DNA of 32,609 bases from Gammaproteobacteria bacterium Ga0077536 (GCA_001464935.1 LNEL01000020.1:1-32609); one strand, 5' to 3'. Positions 7,759 through 17,204 are shown, counted from the first letter of the stretch. Program-made: numbers and translations. Notes: a model not told the origin generated them from the letters alone.

Positions 7759-8151
7759 ATGGCCAGCAAAGAAGTCGTGATCCCAAAGGGACAGGAAGCG
7801 TACTACGACAGCTATCACTTCGCGCCGGCGATCAAGGACGGCAATCGCCTGTATTGTTCGGGCGTGATCGGCGTGGGCGCCGATGGCAAACCGCCGGCCG
7901 ATCCGGAAGCGCAGTTCGTCTGCGCCTTCGATGGCGTCAAGTCGGTGCTGGCCGCGGCCGGCGTCGGTTTCGCCGACGTGATCGAGATGACGACGTTTCA
8001 CGTCGGGCTGCAGCAGCATCTGGCCACGTTCATGCAGGTCAAGGATCGCTACGTCGAGAAGCCCTACCCGGCCTGGACGGCGATCGGCATCACCGAACTC
8101 GCGTTTCCCGGCGGGCTCGTCGAGATCAAGGTGATCGCGCGGCTGGCCTGA
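7759..8151 (+). CDS. RidA/YjgF-family protein lacking the canonical arginine
   Basis: A 130-residue Rid-family protein. The ATG at 7759 is chosen because AGGAGG at 7748-7753 precedes it; an upstream in-frame ATG at 7729 has no such site. The fold signature is clear: YYDSYHFAPAIKDGNRLYCSGVIG, then the C-terminal GLVEIKVIARLA. In archetypal RidA the loop PARS supplies the Arg needed for imine deamination; here the same place reads YPAWTAIGI, so that Arg is Trp. The C-terminal Glu is kept. It therefore probably belongs to a Rid subgroup without 2-aminoacrylate deaminase activity, often found in catabolic operons. It is the first gene of an operon with SulP (22 bases on). Confidence 0.88.
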   Translation: MASKEVVIPKGQEAYYDSYHFAPAIKDGNRLYCSGVIGVGADGKPPADPEAQFVCAFDGVKSVLAAAGVGFADVIEMTTFHVGLQQHLATFMQVKDRYVEKPYPAWTAIGITELAFPGGLVEIKVIARLA

Positions 8152-8173
8152 CGCAGCCCACGGCAGCGCGTCG

Positions 8174-9856
8174 ATGATCGCGTTTCTCGAAGCCAGGCGC
8201 GCGGGGCTGTACGCCCGCGCGCAATGGCTCCCGAACATCGTCGCGGGCGTGATCGTCGGCGTCGTCGCCCTGCCGCTCGCGATGGCCTTCGCGATAGCGT
8301 CCGGCGCGCGTCCCGAGCAGGGCATCTACACCGCCATCATCGGCGGCGGCCTCGTGTCGCTGTTCGGTGGCAGCCGCCTGCAGATCGCCGGGCCGACCGG
8401 CGCGTTCATCGCGATCCTGTCCGGCATCACGGCGCAGTACGGCATCGCCGGGCTGCAGGTCGCGACCTTGATGGCGGGCGCGATGCTGCTGGTGATGGGG
8501 CTCGCGCGCATGGGCGGCGTCATCAGGTTCATTCCGGCGCCGGTGATCGTCGGCTTCACCGCGGGCATCGGCGTCATCATCTTCGTCGGCCAGTGGCGCG
8601 ATTTCCTGGGTCTGCCGACGATCACCGGCGAACACTTCCACGACAAACTCTGGCAACTCGTGCTCGCCCTGCCGCAGACGCACCTGCCGACGGCGGGCCT
8701 CGCGGTGCTGAGCCTGCTGCTCGTGATCTACGCACCGCGCTTCAGGCCGCTTGCGCGGATCCCGGGGCCACTGATCGCGATGCTGGTCGCCACCGGCCTG
8801 CATCAGGCGCTGCAGTGGCCGGGGATCGCCACGATCGGCAGCGCGTTCGGCGGCATCCCGACCGGTCTGCCGCCGCTGGTATGGCCGGATCTCACGCTGT
8901 CGCAGGTGATCCTGCTGATCGGGCCGGCCTTCACGATCGCGATGCTCGGCGCCATCGAATCGCTGCTGTCGGCGGTCGTCGCCGACGGCATGGCCGGCAC
9001 GCGGCACGATTCCAACCAGGAGCTGGTCGGCCAGGGGCTCGCGAACATCGTCGCGCCGCTGTTCGGCGGCTTCGCGGCGACCGGGGCGATCGCGCGCACC
9101 GCGACCAACATCCGCAACGGCGCCACCAGCCCACTCGCCGGCATCGTGCATGCGCTGACGCTCGTCGCCATCCTGCTGTTCCTGGCCCCGCTCGCCGCCC
9201 ACATCCCGCTCGCCGCGCTCGCCGCGATCCTGTTCGTCGTCGCGTGGAACATGAGCGACGTCAAACATGTCGTGCGCATCGCGCGCACGGCGCCGACGGC
9301 CGACCGCGCGATACTCGCGATCACTTTCGTGCTGACGGTGTTCGCCGATCTCGTCGTCGCCGTCAATGTCGGCGTGATTCTCGCGGTGCTGCATTTCATG
9401 CGCCGCATGTCGGACGCGGTCGACACCCAGGCCATCACGCCGGAAGCGCTGCGCGCCGAGCTCGCGCAACTCGGTGTGCCGGCACTGCCGGCCGATGTGC
9501 TCGTCTACGAAATCTCGGGACCGATGTTCTTCGGTGCCGTCGAGCATTTCGAACGGGCGCTGGTGCACACACACACGACGCCACGCGCGCTGATCGTGCG
9601 CCTGCGGCTGGTGCCGTTCATGGACATCACCGGCATTCACACGCTCGAAGAGGTCGCGACGAAACTGCGACGCCAGGGCGTGCGCGTGGTGTTCTGCGAA
9701 GCCAATGAACGCGTGCTCGCCAAGCTCGAGAAGGCCGGCGTGATCGGCCATGACGGGTCCGCCGCGCACGCGGAGGACCTCGCGGCCGCCGTGCAGGTGG
9801 CGACTTCGACACTGGCCGTTCCGATCATCCCGACAGTGCACCACGCGTCGCCATGA
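8174..9856 (+). CDS. SulP-family anion transporter with STAS domain
   Basis: A 560-residue inner-membrane permease of the SulP/SLC26 family (sulfate, bicarbonate or organic dicarboxylate transport). The start of the transmembrane part shows WLPNIVAGVIVGVVALPLAMAFAIASG and GLVSLFGGSRLQIAGPTGAF, both family hallmarks. About ten or more hydrophobic helices fill residues 20-415. A cytoplasmic STAS domain follows at about 440-545 (VLVYEISGPMFFGAVEHFE ... VPFMDITGIHTLEE). It sits 22 bases after RidA and 46 before the hydrolase, on the same strand. The anion carried cannot be told from sequence. Confidence 0.92.
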   Translation: MIAFLEARRAGLYARAQWLPNIVAGVIVGVVALPLAMAFAIASGARPEQGIYTAIIGGGLVSLFGGSRLQIAGPTGAFIAILSGITAQYGIAGLQVATLMAGAMLLVMGLARMGGVIRFIPAPVIVGFTAGIGVIIFVGQWRDFLGLPTITGEHFHDKLWQLVLALPQTHLPTAGLAVLSLLLVIYAPRFRPLARIPGPLIAMLVATGLHQALQWPGIATIGSAFGGIPTGLPPLVWPDLTLSQVILLIGPAFTIAMLGAIESLLSAVVADGMAGTRHDSNQELVGQGLANIVAPLFGGFAATGAIARTATNIRNGATSPLAGIVHALTLVAILLFLAPLAAHIPLAALAAILFVVAWNMSDVKHVVRIARTAPTADRAILAITFVLTVFADLVVAVNVGVILAVLHFMRRMSDAVDTQAITPEALRAELAQLGVPALPADVLVYEISGPMFFGAVEHFERALVHTHTTPRALIVRLRLVPFMDITGIHTLEEVATKLRRQGVRVVFCEANERVLAKLEKAGVIGHDGSAAHAEDLAAAVQVATSTLAVPIIPTVHHASP

Positions 9857-9902
9857 CGCCGGCCGTCTGTGTCGCCCCGGCACGCGCAGCAGGCAGGCGC
9901 CC

Positions 9903-10859
9903 GTGAAAGTGCTGCCCGTCATCGCGCTCGCCGTGACGCTGGCGCTGGCGGGCTGGCTGTGGACGCCCGATCTCGATCGCGCGACGCTCGAAGCACGCTA
10001 CGCGCGTTCCCCCGCGGACTTCATCGAGGTCGCCGGCATCCGCCTGCACGTGCGCCGCGAAGGCCCGGCCGACGCGCCTGCTGTGGTGCTGCTGCACGGG
10101 TTCGGCGCGAGCCTGCAGAGTTACGACGCCTGGGCCGCGGCACTCGGCGCCGACTATCACGTGATCCGCTACGACCTGCCCGGCGCCGGGCTGACCGGCC
10201 CGGACCCGAGCGGCGACTACTCGGATGCCCGCAGCATCGAGGTGCTGACGGCGCTGCTGGATGCGCTCGGCATCGAACGGGCCATCGTCGCCGGCCATTC
10301 GATCGGCGGCCGCATGGCGTGGCGTTTCGCGGCTGCCCGACCCGATCGCGTCAGCCGGTTGGTATTGATCGCGCCAGACGGCTTTGCGAGCCCGGGCTTC
10401 GAATATGGCAAGGCCCCCGCGGTGCCCGCGGCGCTGAACCTGATGCGCCATGTGCTGCCGAAGACCTTGCTGCGGATGAATGTCGAACCCGGCTATGCGC
10501 AGCCGGGCTTCGTCGACGCCGCGCTGCTCGCGCGCTATCACGACCTGCTGCGCGCGCCCGGTGTGCGCCAGGCCCTGCTCGACCGCATGCGGCAGACCGT
10601 GCTCGTCGAGCCGCGTGCGCTGCTGGCGCAGATCCCGGTGCCGACCTTGCTGCTGTGGGGTGAGGCCGACCGGCTGATCCCGATCGCGAACGCGCAGGAC
10701 TACCTCGCCGCGTTGCCGCAGGCGAAGCTCGTATCCCTGCCCGGCATCGGGCATCTGCCACACGAGGAAGCCCCGGCCGCGACGGTGGCCCTGCTCCGCG
10801 AGTTCATCGGATCACCGGCCAGCCCGGCCGACACGGCCCTGGCTCAGAAGTCGAAGTAG
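9903..10859 (+). CDS. Membrane-anchored alpha/beta hydrolase
   Basis: A 318-residue alpha/beta-hydrolase-fold enzyme. A GTG at 9903 is chosen: it follows AGGCAGG (9892-9898) and opens with KVLPVIALAVTLALAGWLW, an N-terminal anchor or signal, which an upstream start would bury behind a basic non-natural stretch. The oxyanion region is LLHGFGAS (H65-G66), the nucleophile elbow GHSIGG has S133, the acid is the Asp of WGEADRLIP near 255, and the base is His in GIGHLPHEE near 282. The TPDLDRATLEARY stretch after the anchor is typical of this anchored branch. It is likely an esterase or ring-cleavage C-C hydrolase at the membrane. Its 3' end overlaps the convergent MBOAT gene by 16 bases. Confidence 0.87.
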   Translation: MKVLPVIALAVTLALAGWLWTPDLDRATLEARYARSPADFIEVAGIRLHVRREGPADAPAVVLLHGFGASLQSYDAWAAALGADYHVIRYDLPGAGLTGPDPSGDYSDARSIEVLTALLDALGIERAIVAGHSIGGRMAWRFAAARPDRVSRLVLIAPDGFASPGFEYGKAPAVPAALNLMRHVLPKTLLRMNVEPGYAQPGFVDAALLARYHDLLRAPGVRQALLDRMRQTVLVEPRALLAQIPVPTLLLWGEADRLIPIANAQDYLAALPQAKLVSLPGIGHLPHEEAPAATVALLREFIGSPASPADTALAQKSK

Positions 10860-12286
10860 ACGAACTTCTGCGCCGCGCCGCCGAAGACGGTCAGGAACAC
10901 CACCAGCCCGGCATACGCGCAACCGCGCAACCACGCCGGCCGCGACCACCACAGCGTGACGAGATCGCGCTTCGCGAGCGCGCCGACGATGCGCGGCTCG
11001 AGCAGGCAGATCGCGAGCGAACCGCCGATGATCGCGTACTGGAAGCTGCGGTAGCTCACCGGATCGCCAGTCAGCGCCGGCATGCCGAGCACCGCGTAGA
11101 ACATCGTCCACGCGTCATCCCAGCTCTCGGCGCGGAAGAACACCCGGCTGCAGACCATGATCAGCGCGAAGTTGCTGAACCAGCCGAGGAAACTCAGCAC
11201 GCTTGACAGGCGCGGCATGCGGTCGACGCCGAGCTGCCGGTAGATCCACAGCAGAAAGCGATGGCCGACCAGGAACAGGCCGTTGAGGAAGCCCCAGAAG
11301 ACGAAGGTCCACGCGGCGCCGTGCCACAGGCCGCCGATCAGCATCGTCAGCATCAGATTCACGAGCCCGCGCGAGAAACCGACGCGATTGCCGCCCAGCG
11401 AGATGTACAAATAGTCGCGCAACCAGCGCGAGAAGGTCATGTGCCAGCGCTGCCAGAACTCGCGCGGATTGCGGCTCACGTACGGATACAGGAAGTTGCG
11501 CGGCAGATTGACGCCGAACATGCGCGCGAGGCCGATGGCCATTTCGCTGTAGCCGGAGAAGTCGAAATACATCTGCAGCGAGAACGTCGCGCTGCCGATC
11601 CACGCCATCGTCGTCGTGAGGCCGGTGGGGTGGGCGAAGGCCATGTCGGCGAGCGGGGCGAGCTGATCGGCCAGCAGGACTTTCTTCAGCAGGCCGCCGA
11701 GAAAAATCAGCGCGCCGAGACGCAGGTTGTCGCGGTCGATCGGCGCCAGCTGTTCGAGCTGCGCCACGAGTTCCGAGGCCCGCAGAATGGGGCCGGCGAC
11801 CATGTGCGGAAAGAACGTGACGTAGAGCGTCCACGTGCGGAAGCTGATGCGCTCCGTCCACTGGCCGCGGTAGACGTCGATCATCACGCTCAGCATGTGG
11901 AAGGTGTAGAAGCTGATGCCGAGCGGCAACGCCCAGTGCATCCACTCGGGCACTGCGGCCTGCTGACCCGACACGGCCGTCCACACGAAGATGAAATTGT
12001 CCGTGAGGAACACGATGTACTTGCTGATCGCGAGCACGATCAGGTTCAGCGTGACCGCCGTGACGACGAGCGCTTTCGAACGATGGCGCGTGAGCGCCGA
12101 GTAGAACCAGTAGTTGACCGTCAGCGAGGCCACCAGCAGCAGCAGGTAGGCGGGCTTCCACGACGCATAGAAAAGGAAGCTCGCGACCAGCAGCACGCCG
12201 GCGCGCTGCGCATGGCTGCGCGCGCCGGCGTAGAGCGCGAGCACCGCGACCAGGAACACCATGAAGGTCATCGTGTTGAACAGCAT
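10844..12286 (-). CDS. MBOAT-family O-acyltransferase (AlgI-like)
   Basis: A 480-residue polytopic membrane protein of the membrane-bound O-acyltransferase family, related to AlgI and DltB. These proteins move acyl groups across the inner membrane to modify polysaccharide or cell-wall polymers. Family blocks are intact: YFDFSGYSEMAIGLARMFG near 240-258, WQRWHMTFSRWLRDYLYI with H282, and GGLWHGAAW with the catalytic-type H322. About ten or more membrane helices are visible. It lies 6 bases after the SGNH-like gene on the same strand, the usual MBOAT/periplasmic-partner arrangement. It is not an alginate operon, since no other alg gene is present; the polymer is unknown. Confidence 0.92.
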   Translation of the reverse strand: MLFNTMTFMVFLVAVLALYAGARSHAQRAGVLLVASFLFYASWKPAYLLLLVASLTVNYWFYSALTRHRSKALVVTAVTLNLIVLAISKYIVFLTDNFIFVWTAVSGQQAAVPEWMHWALPLGISFYTFHMLSVMIDVYRGQWTERISFRTWTLYVTFFPHMVAGPILRASELVAQLEQLAPIDRDNLRLGALIFLGGLLKKVLLADQLAPLADMAFAHPTGLTTTMAWIGSATFSLQMYFDFSGYSEMAIGLARMFGVNLPRNFLYPYVSRNPREFWQRWHMTFSRWLRDYLYISLGGNRVGFSRGLVNLMLTMLIGGLWHGAAWTFVFWGFLNGLFLVGHRFLLWIYRQLGVDRMPRLSSVLSFLGWFSNFALIMVCSRVFFRAESWDDAWTMFYAVLGMPALTGDPVSYRSFQYAIIGGSLAICLLEPRIVGALAKRDLVTLWWSRPAWLRGCAYAGLVVFLTVFGGAAQKFVYFDF

Positions 12287-12292
12287 GACGGC

Positions 12293-13306
12293 TCAGTCTC
12301 TCTGGCCGAGGCGCGTGCCAGCGCCGAGCTTTGCCGACAGCAACGCGGTGAAACGCGTCGCGCCTTCGCGGTTCAGATGTCCCGGGTTCGCAAAGAACTG
12401 CGCCGCGATGATCGGGCGCACGTCGACCTCGAGGATGTCGATGCCGCGCTCGGTGAAGGCGGCCTTCATCCGCCCGTACGGGCTGTCCGGGCCACCGGCG
12501 TCGCCGTCGAAAGCGTTCGCACTGCGCAGCGACGGCGTGAAGAACACTTTGACCGCCACGTTCGCAGCCTGCAGGCGTTCGGTCGTCGCCCAGAAGCACT
12601 CGAGCACTTCGGGGTCCGGTGGGCGGCGCGACGCACTGTTCTGGGCTTCGATCTGCGCCGCATCCTGATTCACGACTTCGTCAGCGGCGCGAAAGCCCGC
12701 GGTGCTGCGCGCGTTCCCGCCCCAGCTGTCGACCTCGCGAAAGCTCGCTTCGATGGCGCGCAGCAGTTTCGCGGGCTCCTGCAGCGTGCGCAGGCTGTCG
12801 GCGAAGCCCCACAGGCGCACCACCGATCTAAGCCAGTCGCGATGGCGGCCGTGATCGAGCAGGCGCGCGCGATCGTCGAACCAGACCTCGTAGCCGAGGC
12901 CGCCGACGCGCTGGAAAAAACCGTCGTCGAGACCGATCAACACCTGTTCGGTGCGGCCGGGGCCGAACACGCCGTGAGCATGGAGACGGGCGACGACACC
13001 TTCGAGATTACAGGCCTCGGCGCCGGGCAGGCCGAGGTTGAAGGCCTCGAGCCCCGTTTCACGACGGAGGACCGCCGGCGCGATGCCGTTGTCGACGCGG
13101 CTGTTGCCGATGGCGAGCACCGTGGCGGGCTGGGCTTCGAGCGCGAGCACCTTGTCCATCGCGCGCCCCGCCGCGAACACCGAGCGATAGCGATAAAGAA
13201 AGGCGTCGCTGTGCAGGACGGCCTCGACCCCGGCGAGCAGCAACGCGGCGATCAGCACGCCGCCAAACGGCGTGCGCCAGGGCGAAGAATTCGGAAGCTG
13301 ATGCAC
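12293..13306 (-). CDS. SGNH-like periplasmic partner of the MBOAT protein
   Basis: A 337-residue protein with one N-terminal membrane segment (FGGVLIAALLLAGVEAVL) and an otherwise periplasmic body. GNSRVDNG with S69 matches block I of SGNH hydrolases and of AlgX/AlgJ/DltD-like partners. The C-terminal NPGHLNREGA supplies the block-V His (H310), but the usual Asp three residues before it is Asn307. It starts with GTG and directly precedes the MBOAT gene. It probably receives the acyl group from MBOAT and passes it to an exported glycan. Sequence similarity to named members is low, so the assignment leans on motifs and context. Confidence 0.72.
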   Translation of the reverse strand: MHQLPNSSPWRTPFGGVLIAALLLAGVEAVLHSDAFLYRYRSVFAAGRAMDKVLALEAQPATVLAIGNSRVDNGIAPAVLRRETGLEAFNLGLPGAEACNLEGVVARLHAHGVFGPGRTEQVLIGLDDGFFQRVGGLGYEVWFDDRARLLDHGRHRDWLRSVVRLWGFADSLRTLQEPAKLLRAIEASFREVDSWGGNARSTAGFRAADEVVNQDAAQIEAQNSASRRPPDPEVLECFWATTERLQAANVAVKVFFTPSLRSANAFDGDAGGPDSPYGRMKAAFTERGIDILEVDVRPIIAAQFFANPGHLNREGATRFTALLSAKLGAGTRLGQRD

Positions 13307-13537
13307 TGACTGCGGTGCCTGTTCTCGTCCACTGATGCGAAATTGCGCTCATCCCGGCGCCGGGGCAACAGTATAGCTGCGCCCTCTGGCGGCCGGACGC
13401 GTTGCGATGGCCTGGCGCGGCGCGGCGCGGGCCAGCAGCCTTATAGCGGGCGAGAGGGCGAGGATCTGCAATCCGATGCCGGTGATGTCAATCGTTCACA
13501 GTCGGATGGCGTCCAAGCGCCGATCGGCACCAAATGC

Positions 13538-13685
13538 AGGTTGGGCTGACGCAGGAAGCCCAACAGGGGCGTCTCGGTGAGCAGCCCGTCAGCTGGCCCT
13601 TCGGTCCCGGTCGGCGGCCTGCTCGAACACGGTCCGACAGCGCGATGAGGGCGCCCGTGTTGGGCTTCCTGCGTCAGCCCAACCT
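13538..13685. repeat. REP pair, copy 2 (27-bp perfect inverted repeat)
   Basis: AGGTTGGGCTGACGCAGG...CCAAC at 13538-13564 is exactly reverse-complemented at 13659-13685, 94 bases apart. The arms are identical to copy 1 at 6238-6388, but the inner DNA differs in most places. It fills much of the 412-base gap between the minus-strand SGNH-like gene start and the NhaA stop; the remaining part, 13307-13537, shows nothing recognisable. Confidence 0.9.
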
Positions 13686-13718
13686 ACGGCGGTGATCCGG
13701 GGTTTTCGTGCCAGATCG

Positions 13719-15086
13719 TCAGGCCGGCGTCTGCCCCGGGCGGCCCAGCCACCACAGCCACGCGAAGCCGAGGGTGCCGCTCAGCAGCGAGGCGGCCAGC
13801 ACACCGGTCTTGGCCATCAGCAGGTCGGCGGGATGGTCGGCGAAGCCCAGCTCCGCGATGAAGATCGACATCGTGAAACCGATGCCGGCCAGCAGGGACA
13901 CCGCGCTGATGTGCGCGAATCGCGTGCCGGTCGGCAGCTGGGCGAAGCCGAGCCACAGCGCCAGTGCACTGGCGCCCGTGATGCCGATGAACTTGCCGAG
14001 CACGAGGCCCGCCGTGACGCCCAGGGCGACAGGGTGCCCCGCGCTGTCGACCAGCGAGCCCAACTGCAGCGGAATGCCCGCATTGATCAACGCGAAGATC
14101 GGGATCACCAGGAACGCGACCGGCATGTGCCAGAGATGCTCGAGCCGCTGCAGGGGCGTCTGCACCTTCAGCGCGCTGGTGGTCAGGGCCTGGACGACCG
14201 TGCGCAGCTCGTCATTGGTCATGATGTTCGTGCCCGGCGTGTTGCTCGCATCGAAGCGCGCCATCATCTTTTTGATCAAGTCGCTGAACAGCCCGGGATC
14301 GTATTTCGGCCGCGCCGGCACACTGAACGCGCCGAGCACGCCCGCGAGCGTCGCGTGCACGCCCGACTGCAGCAGCGCATACCACAGCAGCACGGCGATC
14401 AGGAAATACGGCACCACCTTGCGGATGCCGGCCAGGTTCAGCAACGCGAGCACCGCCACCAGCGCCGTCGCTGCGGCGAGCCAGTGCAGCGCAAGCGCCT
14501 TGGTATAGAAGATGGCAATCACCAGCACCGCGCCGAGATCGTCGACGATTGCGAGCGCCACCAGGAAGGTGATCAGGGCCTTCGGCACGCGCGAGGCGAG
14601 CAGCACCAGCACGCCGACCGCGAACGCGATATCGGTCGCCATCGGAATGCCCCAGCCGCGCGCGGCAGCGCCGGCGGGATTGAACGCAAAATAAATCAGC
14701 GCCGGTACCACCATGCCGCCGATCGCCGCGCAGATCGGCAGCGCCGCCTGGCGCAGATCGGCCAGTTCGCCGACGAGGATCTCGCGTTTGAGCTCCATCC
14801 CGACAACGAAGAAGAACAGCGCCATCAGCCCGTCGTTGACCCAGTGATGCAGGCTCATCCGCAGCGACCAGTCGCCAATGGTGATGCCGATCGGGAGGTG
14901 GGTCAGGTGGGCATAGGCCGGCGCCAGCGCACTGTTGGCGAGCGCCAGCGCCAGCAGCGCCGTGCCCATCAACAGGAGGCCGCTGGTGGTCTGACGATGA
15001 ATGAACTCTTCGAAGGGGCTCAGGAAGCGGTCGAAGGTCCGCTCCCAGGGGGCGTAAATCACCCCTTTGCCCGGCAGTTTCGCCAT
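13719..15086 (-). CDS. nhaA: Na+/H+ antiporter NhaA
   Basis: A 455-residue inner-membrane antiporter that exchanges Na+ for protons in pH and salt homeostasis. Ion-binding residues are present in the right spacing: D152 in ATDIAFAVG, and the D182-D183 pair in ALAIVDDLGAV, corresponding to D133, D163 and D164 of E. coli NhaA. FFFVVGMELKRE and LLAGIGFTMSIFIAELGF are also family blocks. The ATG at 15086 is chosen over upstream in-frame starts because GAGGAG at 15094-15099 precedes it and the protein then begins at the normal point. It is on the same strand as the SEC-C gene upstream, but 186 bases separate them. Confidence 0.95.
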   Translation of the reverse strand: MAKLPGKGVIYAPWERTFDRFLSPFEEFIHRQTTSGLLLMGTALLALALANSALAPAYAHLTHLPIGITIGDWSLRMSLHHWVNDGLMALFFFVVGMELKREILVGELADLRQAALPICAAIGGMVVPALIYFAFNPAGAAARGWGIPMATDIAFAVGVLVLLASRVPKALITFLVALAIVDDLGAVLVIAIFYTKALALHWLAAATALVAVLALLNLAGIRKVVPYFLIAVLLWYALLQSGVHATLAGVLGAFSVPARPKYDPGLFSDLIKKMMARFDASNTPGTNIMTNDELRTVVQALTTSALKVQTPLQRLEHLWHMPVAFLVIPIFALINAGIPLQLGSLVDSAGHPVALGVTAGLVLGKFIGITGASALALWLGFAQLPTGTRFAHISAVSLLAGIGFTMSIFIAELGFADHPADLLMAKTGVLAASLLSGTLGFAWLWWLGRPGQTPA

Positions 15087-15272
15087 CGGGGAACTCCTCG
15101 GAATCAGGATCGGTGGCGACGACGTCGCGTGCCAATTGGTCAGTCTACCCTGCCCGGCACGGGTGCCATGCCTCGGGATCTTCGAACCGGCGTTGCGCAA
15201 ATCCGGCACTTGGCCTGCTCATCCGCCAGCCCGCGCGGCCTCTGTGCGCGGCGCCCGCCGCCCGGAGGCTGC

Positions 15273-17127
15273 TCAGTCCTCGAATCCGGGCAGGGTCTCG
15301 CGCAGCCACTCGAGCGCGCCGGTCTGCACCCACAGGGGCCGCGCGGCCTCCCGGTACACCCAGGCTTCGAACGCCCCGCCCGGGGTGATCCCGCGGGGAT
15401 CGGCGTCCGGCGGCAAGGGCGCCCGGTCCTCGAGCAGCAGGCGCAAGGCCAACGCGCAGGCCGGCTGCGCCGCCTTTAGCGCCGCCAGGGCACCGTCGAC
15501 GTCGCCCGTCATGTACAGGGCGAGCACGCGATACAGGCGAGTCCCGCAGCTCGCGTCGACGTCGCGGTCCAGCAGCGCCAGGGCGCGGGCGGGCTCGCCG
15601 CGGGTCAGGTAGCCGAGTGCGAGCAGTTCGCCGAAGTCATGCTGGTCAGGCGGATTGAGCGTCAGCAGCCATTCGCCGTGCGCGATGAAATCCTCGCTGG
15701 CCGGGCCGCGTGCCGGATCGTCGAACGCACGAAACGCGCGGTGCGCGAGCAGGCGCAGTGCCGGCCGGTTCTCGGTCCAGCTCCACGGCAGACTGCCGGC
15801 GGAGGCCGTCATCAAGGCCCGCAGCAGCGCGACGCCACGCTCGAGCAGCGCGTCGAGCAGGGGATCGCGCGTGTCGCCGCCGAGGATGTCGGCCACCGCG
15901 ACCACGAGGTCGTCGAGGATGTCGAGGCTGTGCCAGCAGTCGGGCTCTGCGGCCAGCAGCGCGAGCCAGCCCTGGGTGTCGTCCCAGACGTCGTGATTCT
16001 CGATCTGCAGATCGGTCTGCAACGGCTTGCGTCGCGCAAAGACATCCGTCCAGCGCGCGTCGAGCTTGCGCAGCGTCGTGTCCGGCATCGCGCTGTGCTC
16101 GCCGTCGTCGTGTTTTTCGAGCCGGTAGTGCGCCGCGTCCGGGGGTGGCGCGGCGGCGAGCAGGCGCTCGAGTTCGACGATCTCGGGGTACTCGGCGCGA
16201 TCGATCGCGGTATCGTCGAGCGCGGTCTGCGGATCATCGATCACGCGGCGGATCAGATCGAGAATGTGATCGAGCGCCGGATCCCGTTCGCGTTCGATGC
16301 GCGGCAGCCAGTAGCGCGCACGTTCGCGCGCCTCCTCGAAGCGCTGCGTCGACACCAGCAGCGTGAGTTCGATCACCGCGTTCGACGGATGGCTGGGCGC
16401 GAGGCGGCGCGCGTCGGTGAAGTCTTCCCATGCGTCTTCAATGGCGCCGGCATCGAGCCGCAGCAGACTGCGTTCGCGCAGCGCGGCGGCACGCAGCGGG
16501 CGATCGCCGCGCTCGACCAGCTGCGCGACGAGGCTGGCGGCATCGTGGTCGCGCCGGAGCGCGAGATAGCTCGACATCAGGGCCTCGAACAGCATCTCGA
16601 GCGCCTCGGTCGGTTTTGCCGGCGGCGCGAACCACGGCTCGAGCAGGGCCACGACCTGCCCGTGCAGGCCGGCGGTGAGCCATTGATCGACGGTGTCTTC
16701 GACATCCGCCAGCTTCACGTGCGACGCCGGCAGTTCGGCGTAGCGCGCCTCGGGCAGCTGCCCGAGCACGCTCGCCAGCGCGCTGTAGCCCGACATGTCG
16801 AAGGTGCTCGCGAGGGGCGCGCAGCACTGCTTGAACTTCGCGCCCGAGCCGCACAGACAGGGATCGTTGCGGCCCGGCAGCGGCGTGCGGACCGGGCGAA
16901 AGCCGGTCTGGGGCAGCGGCAGCTCGTTGTACACGGCGGCGCCGATCACGCGGAACAGGCGCGCCGGTGGCAGCCCGCCGGCATCGACCCGGTCCGGCCT
17001 CCACGAGCCAGTCGAGATAGGCGGCGCGGTCGGCGTTGGCGATGCAAAAGCGGGCGCTGGCGTCGAAAATTGCGGCGACATCGGCCACGGCCTGTTCGGT
17101 GGCGTCGTCTGCGGCTGCGTTGGTCAC
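15273..17127 (-). CDS. SEC-C motif/TPR-like protein, apparent N-terminal frameshift
   Basis: A long soluble protein with a zinc-binding SEC-C motif, GRNDPCLCGSGAKFKQCC, near residue 105, followed by helical repeat-like segments to the end. The main frame is open from 17081, but its first ~35 residues read as low-complexity out-of-frame sequence. A second frame starts at GTG 17125-17127, with GGAG upstream, and gives a natural N-terminus (TNAAADDATEQAVADVAAIF...AYLDWLVEAG). It runs into the main frame (VDAGGLPPARLF) if one G of the GGG run at 16988-16990 is dropped. So the gene is either broken by a single-base insertion or the sequence has an error there. SEC-C proteins bind zinc and often protein partners; the role here is unknown. 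Confidence 0.75.
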
Positions 17128-17177
17128 GAGGCACTCCGGAAGTGAGATGTCCGGACCATAACAGATGGGGATGCAGC

Positions 17178-17204
17178 CGGCAGGGCCGGCGCTTCGCCCT
17201 GCCG
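17178..17204. other. Stable 9-bp hairpin upstream of the acyl-CoA dehydrogenase operon
   Basis: CGGCAGGGC (17178-17186) and GCCCTGCCG (17196-17204) form a perfect 9-bp stem with a 9-base loop, in the gap between the divergent SEC-C and acyl-CoA dehydrogenase genes. No T-run follows. It may be a solitary REP-like palindrome or a barrier to read-through; no further copy was found in the window. Confidence 0.35.

Noticed and set aside
8126..9922. Long minus-strand open frame (598 codons) opposite the SulP transporter
   Set aside because: Its product is a low-complexity Arg/Asp/His-rich chain, the usual shadow of a GC-rich gene; the plus strand has clear family motifs.
11261..13309. Long plus-strand open frame (682 codons) opposite the MBOAT and SGNH-like genes
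   Set aside because: No recognisable domain, spans two real genes and their junction, and has composition typical of an antisense frame.
13692..15479. Plus-strand open frame (595 codons) opposite nhaA
   Set aside because: NhaA motifs on the minus strand are complete; the other frame is Arg/Gln/His-rich shadow sequence.
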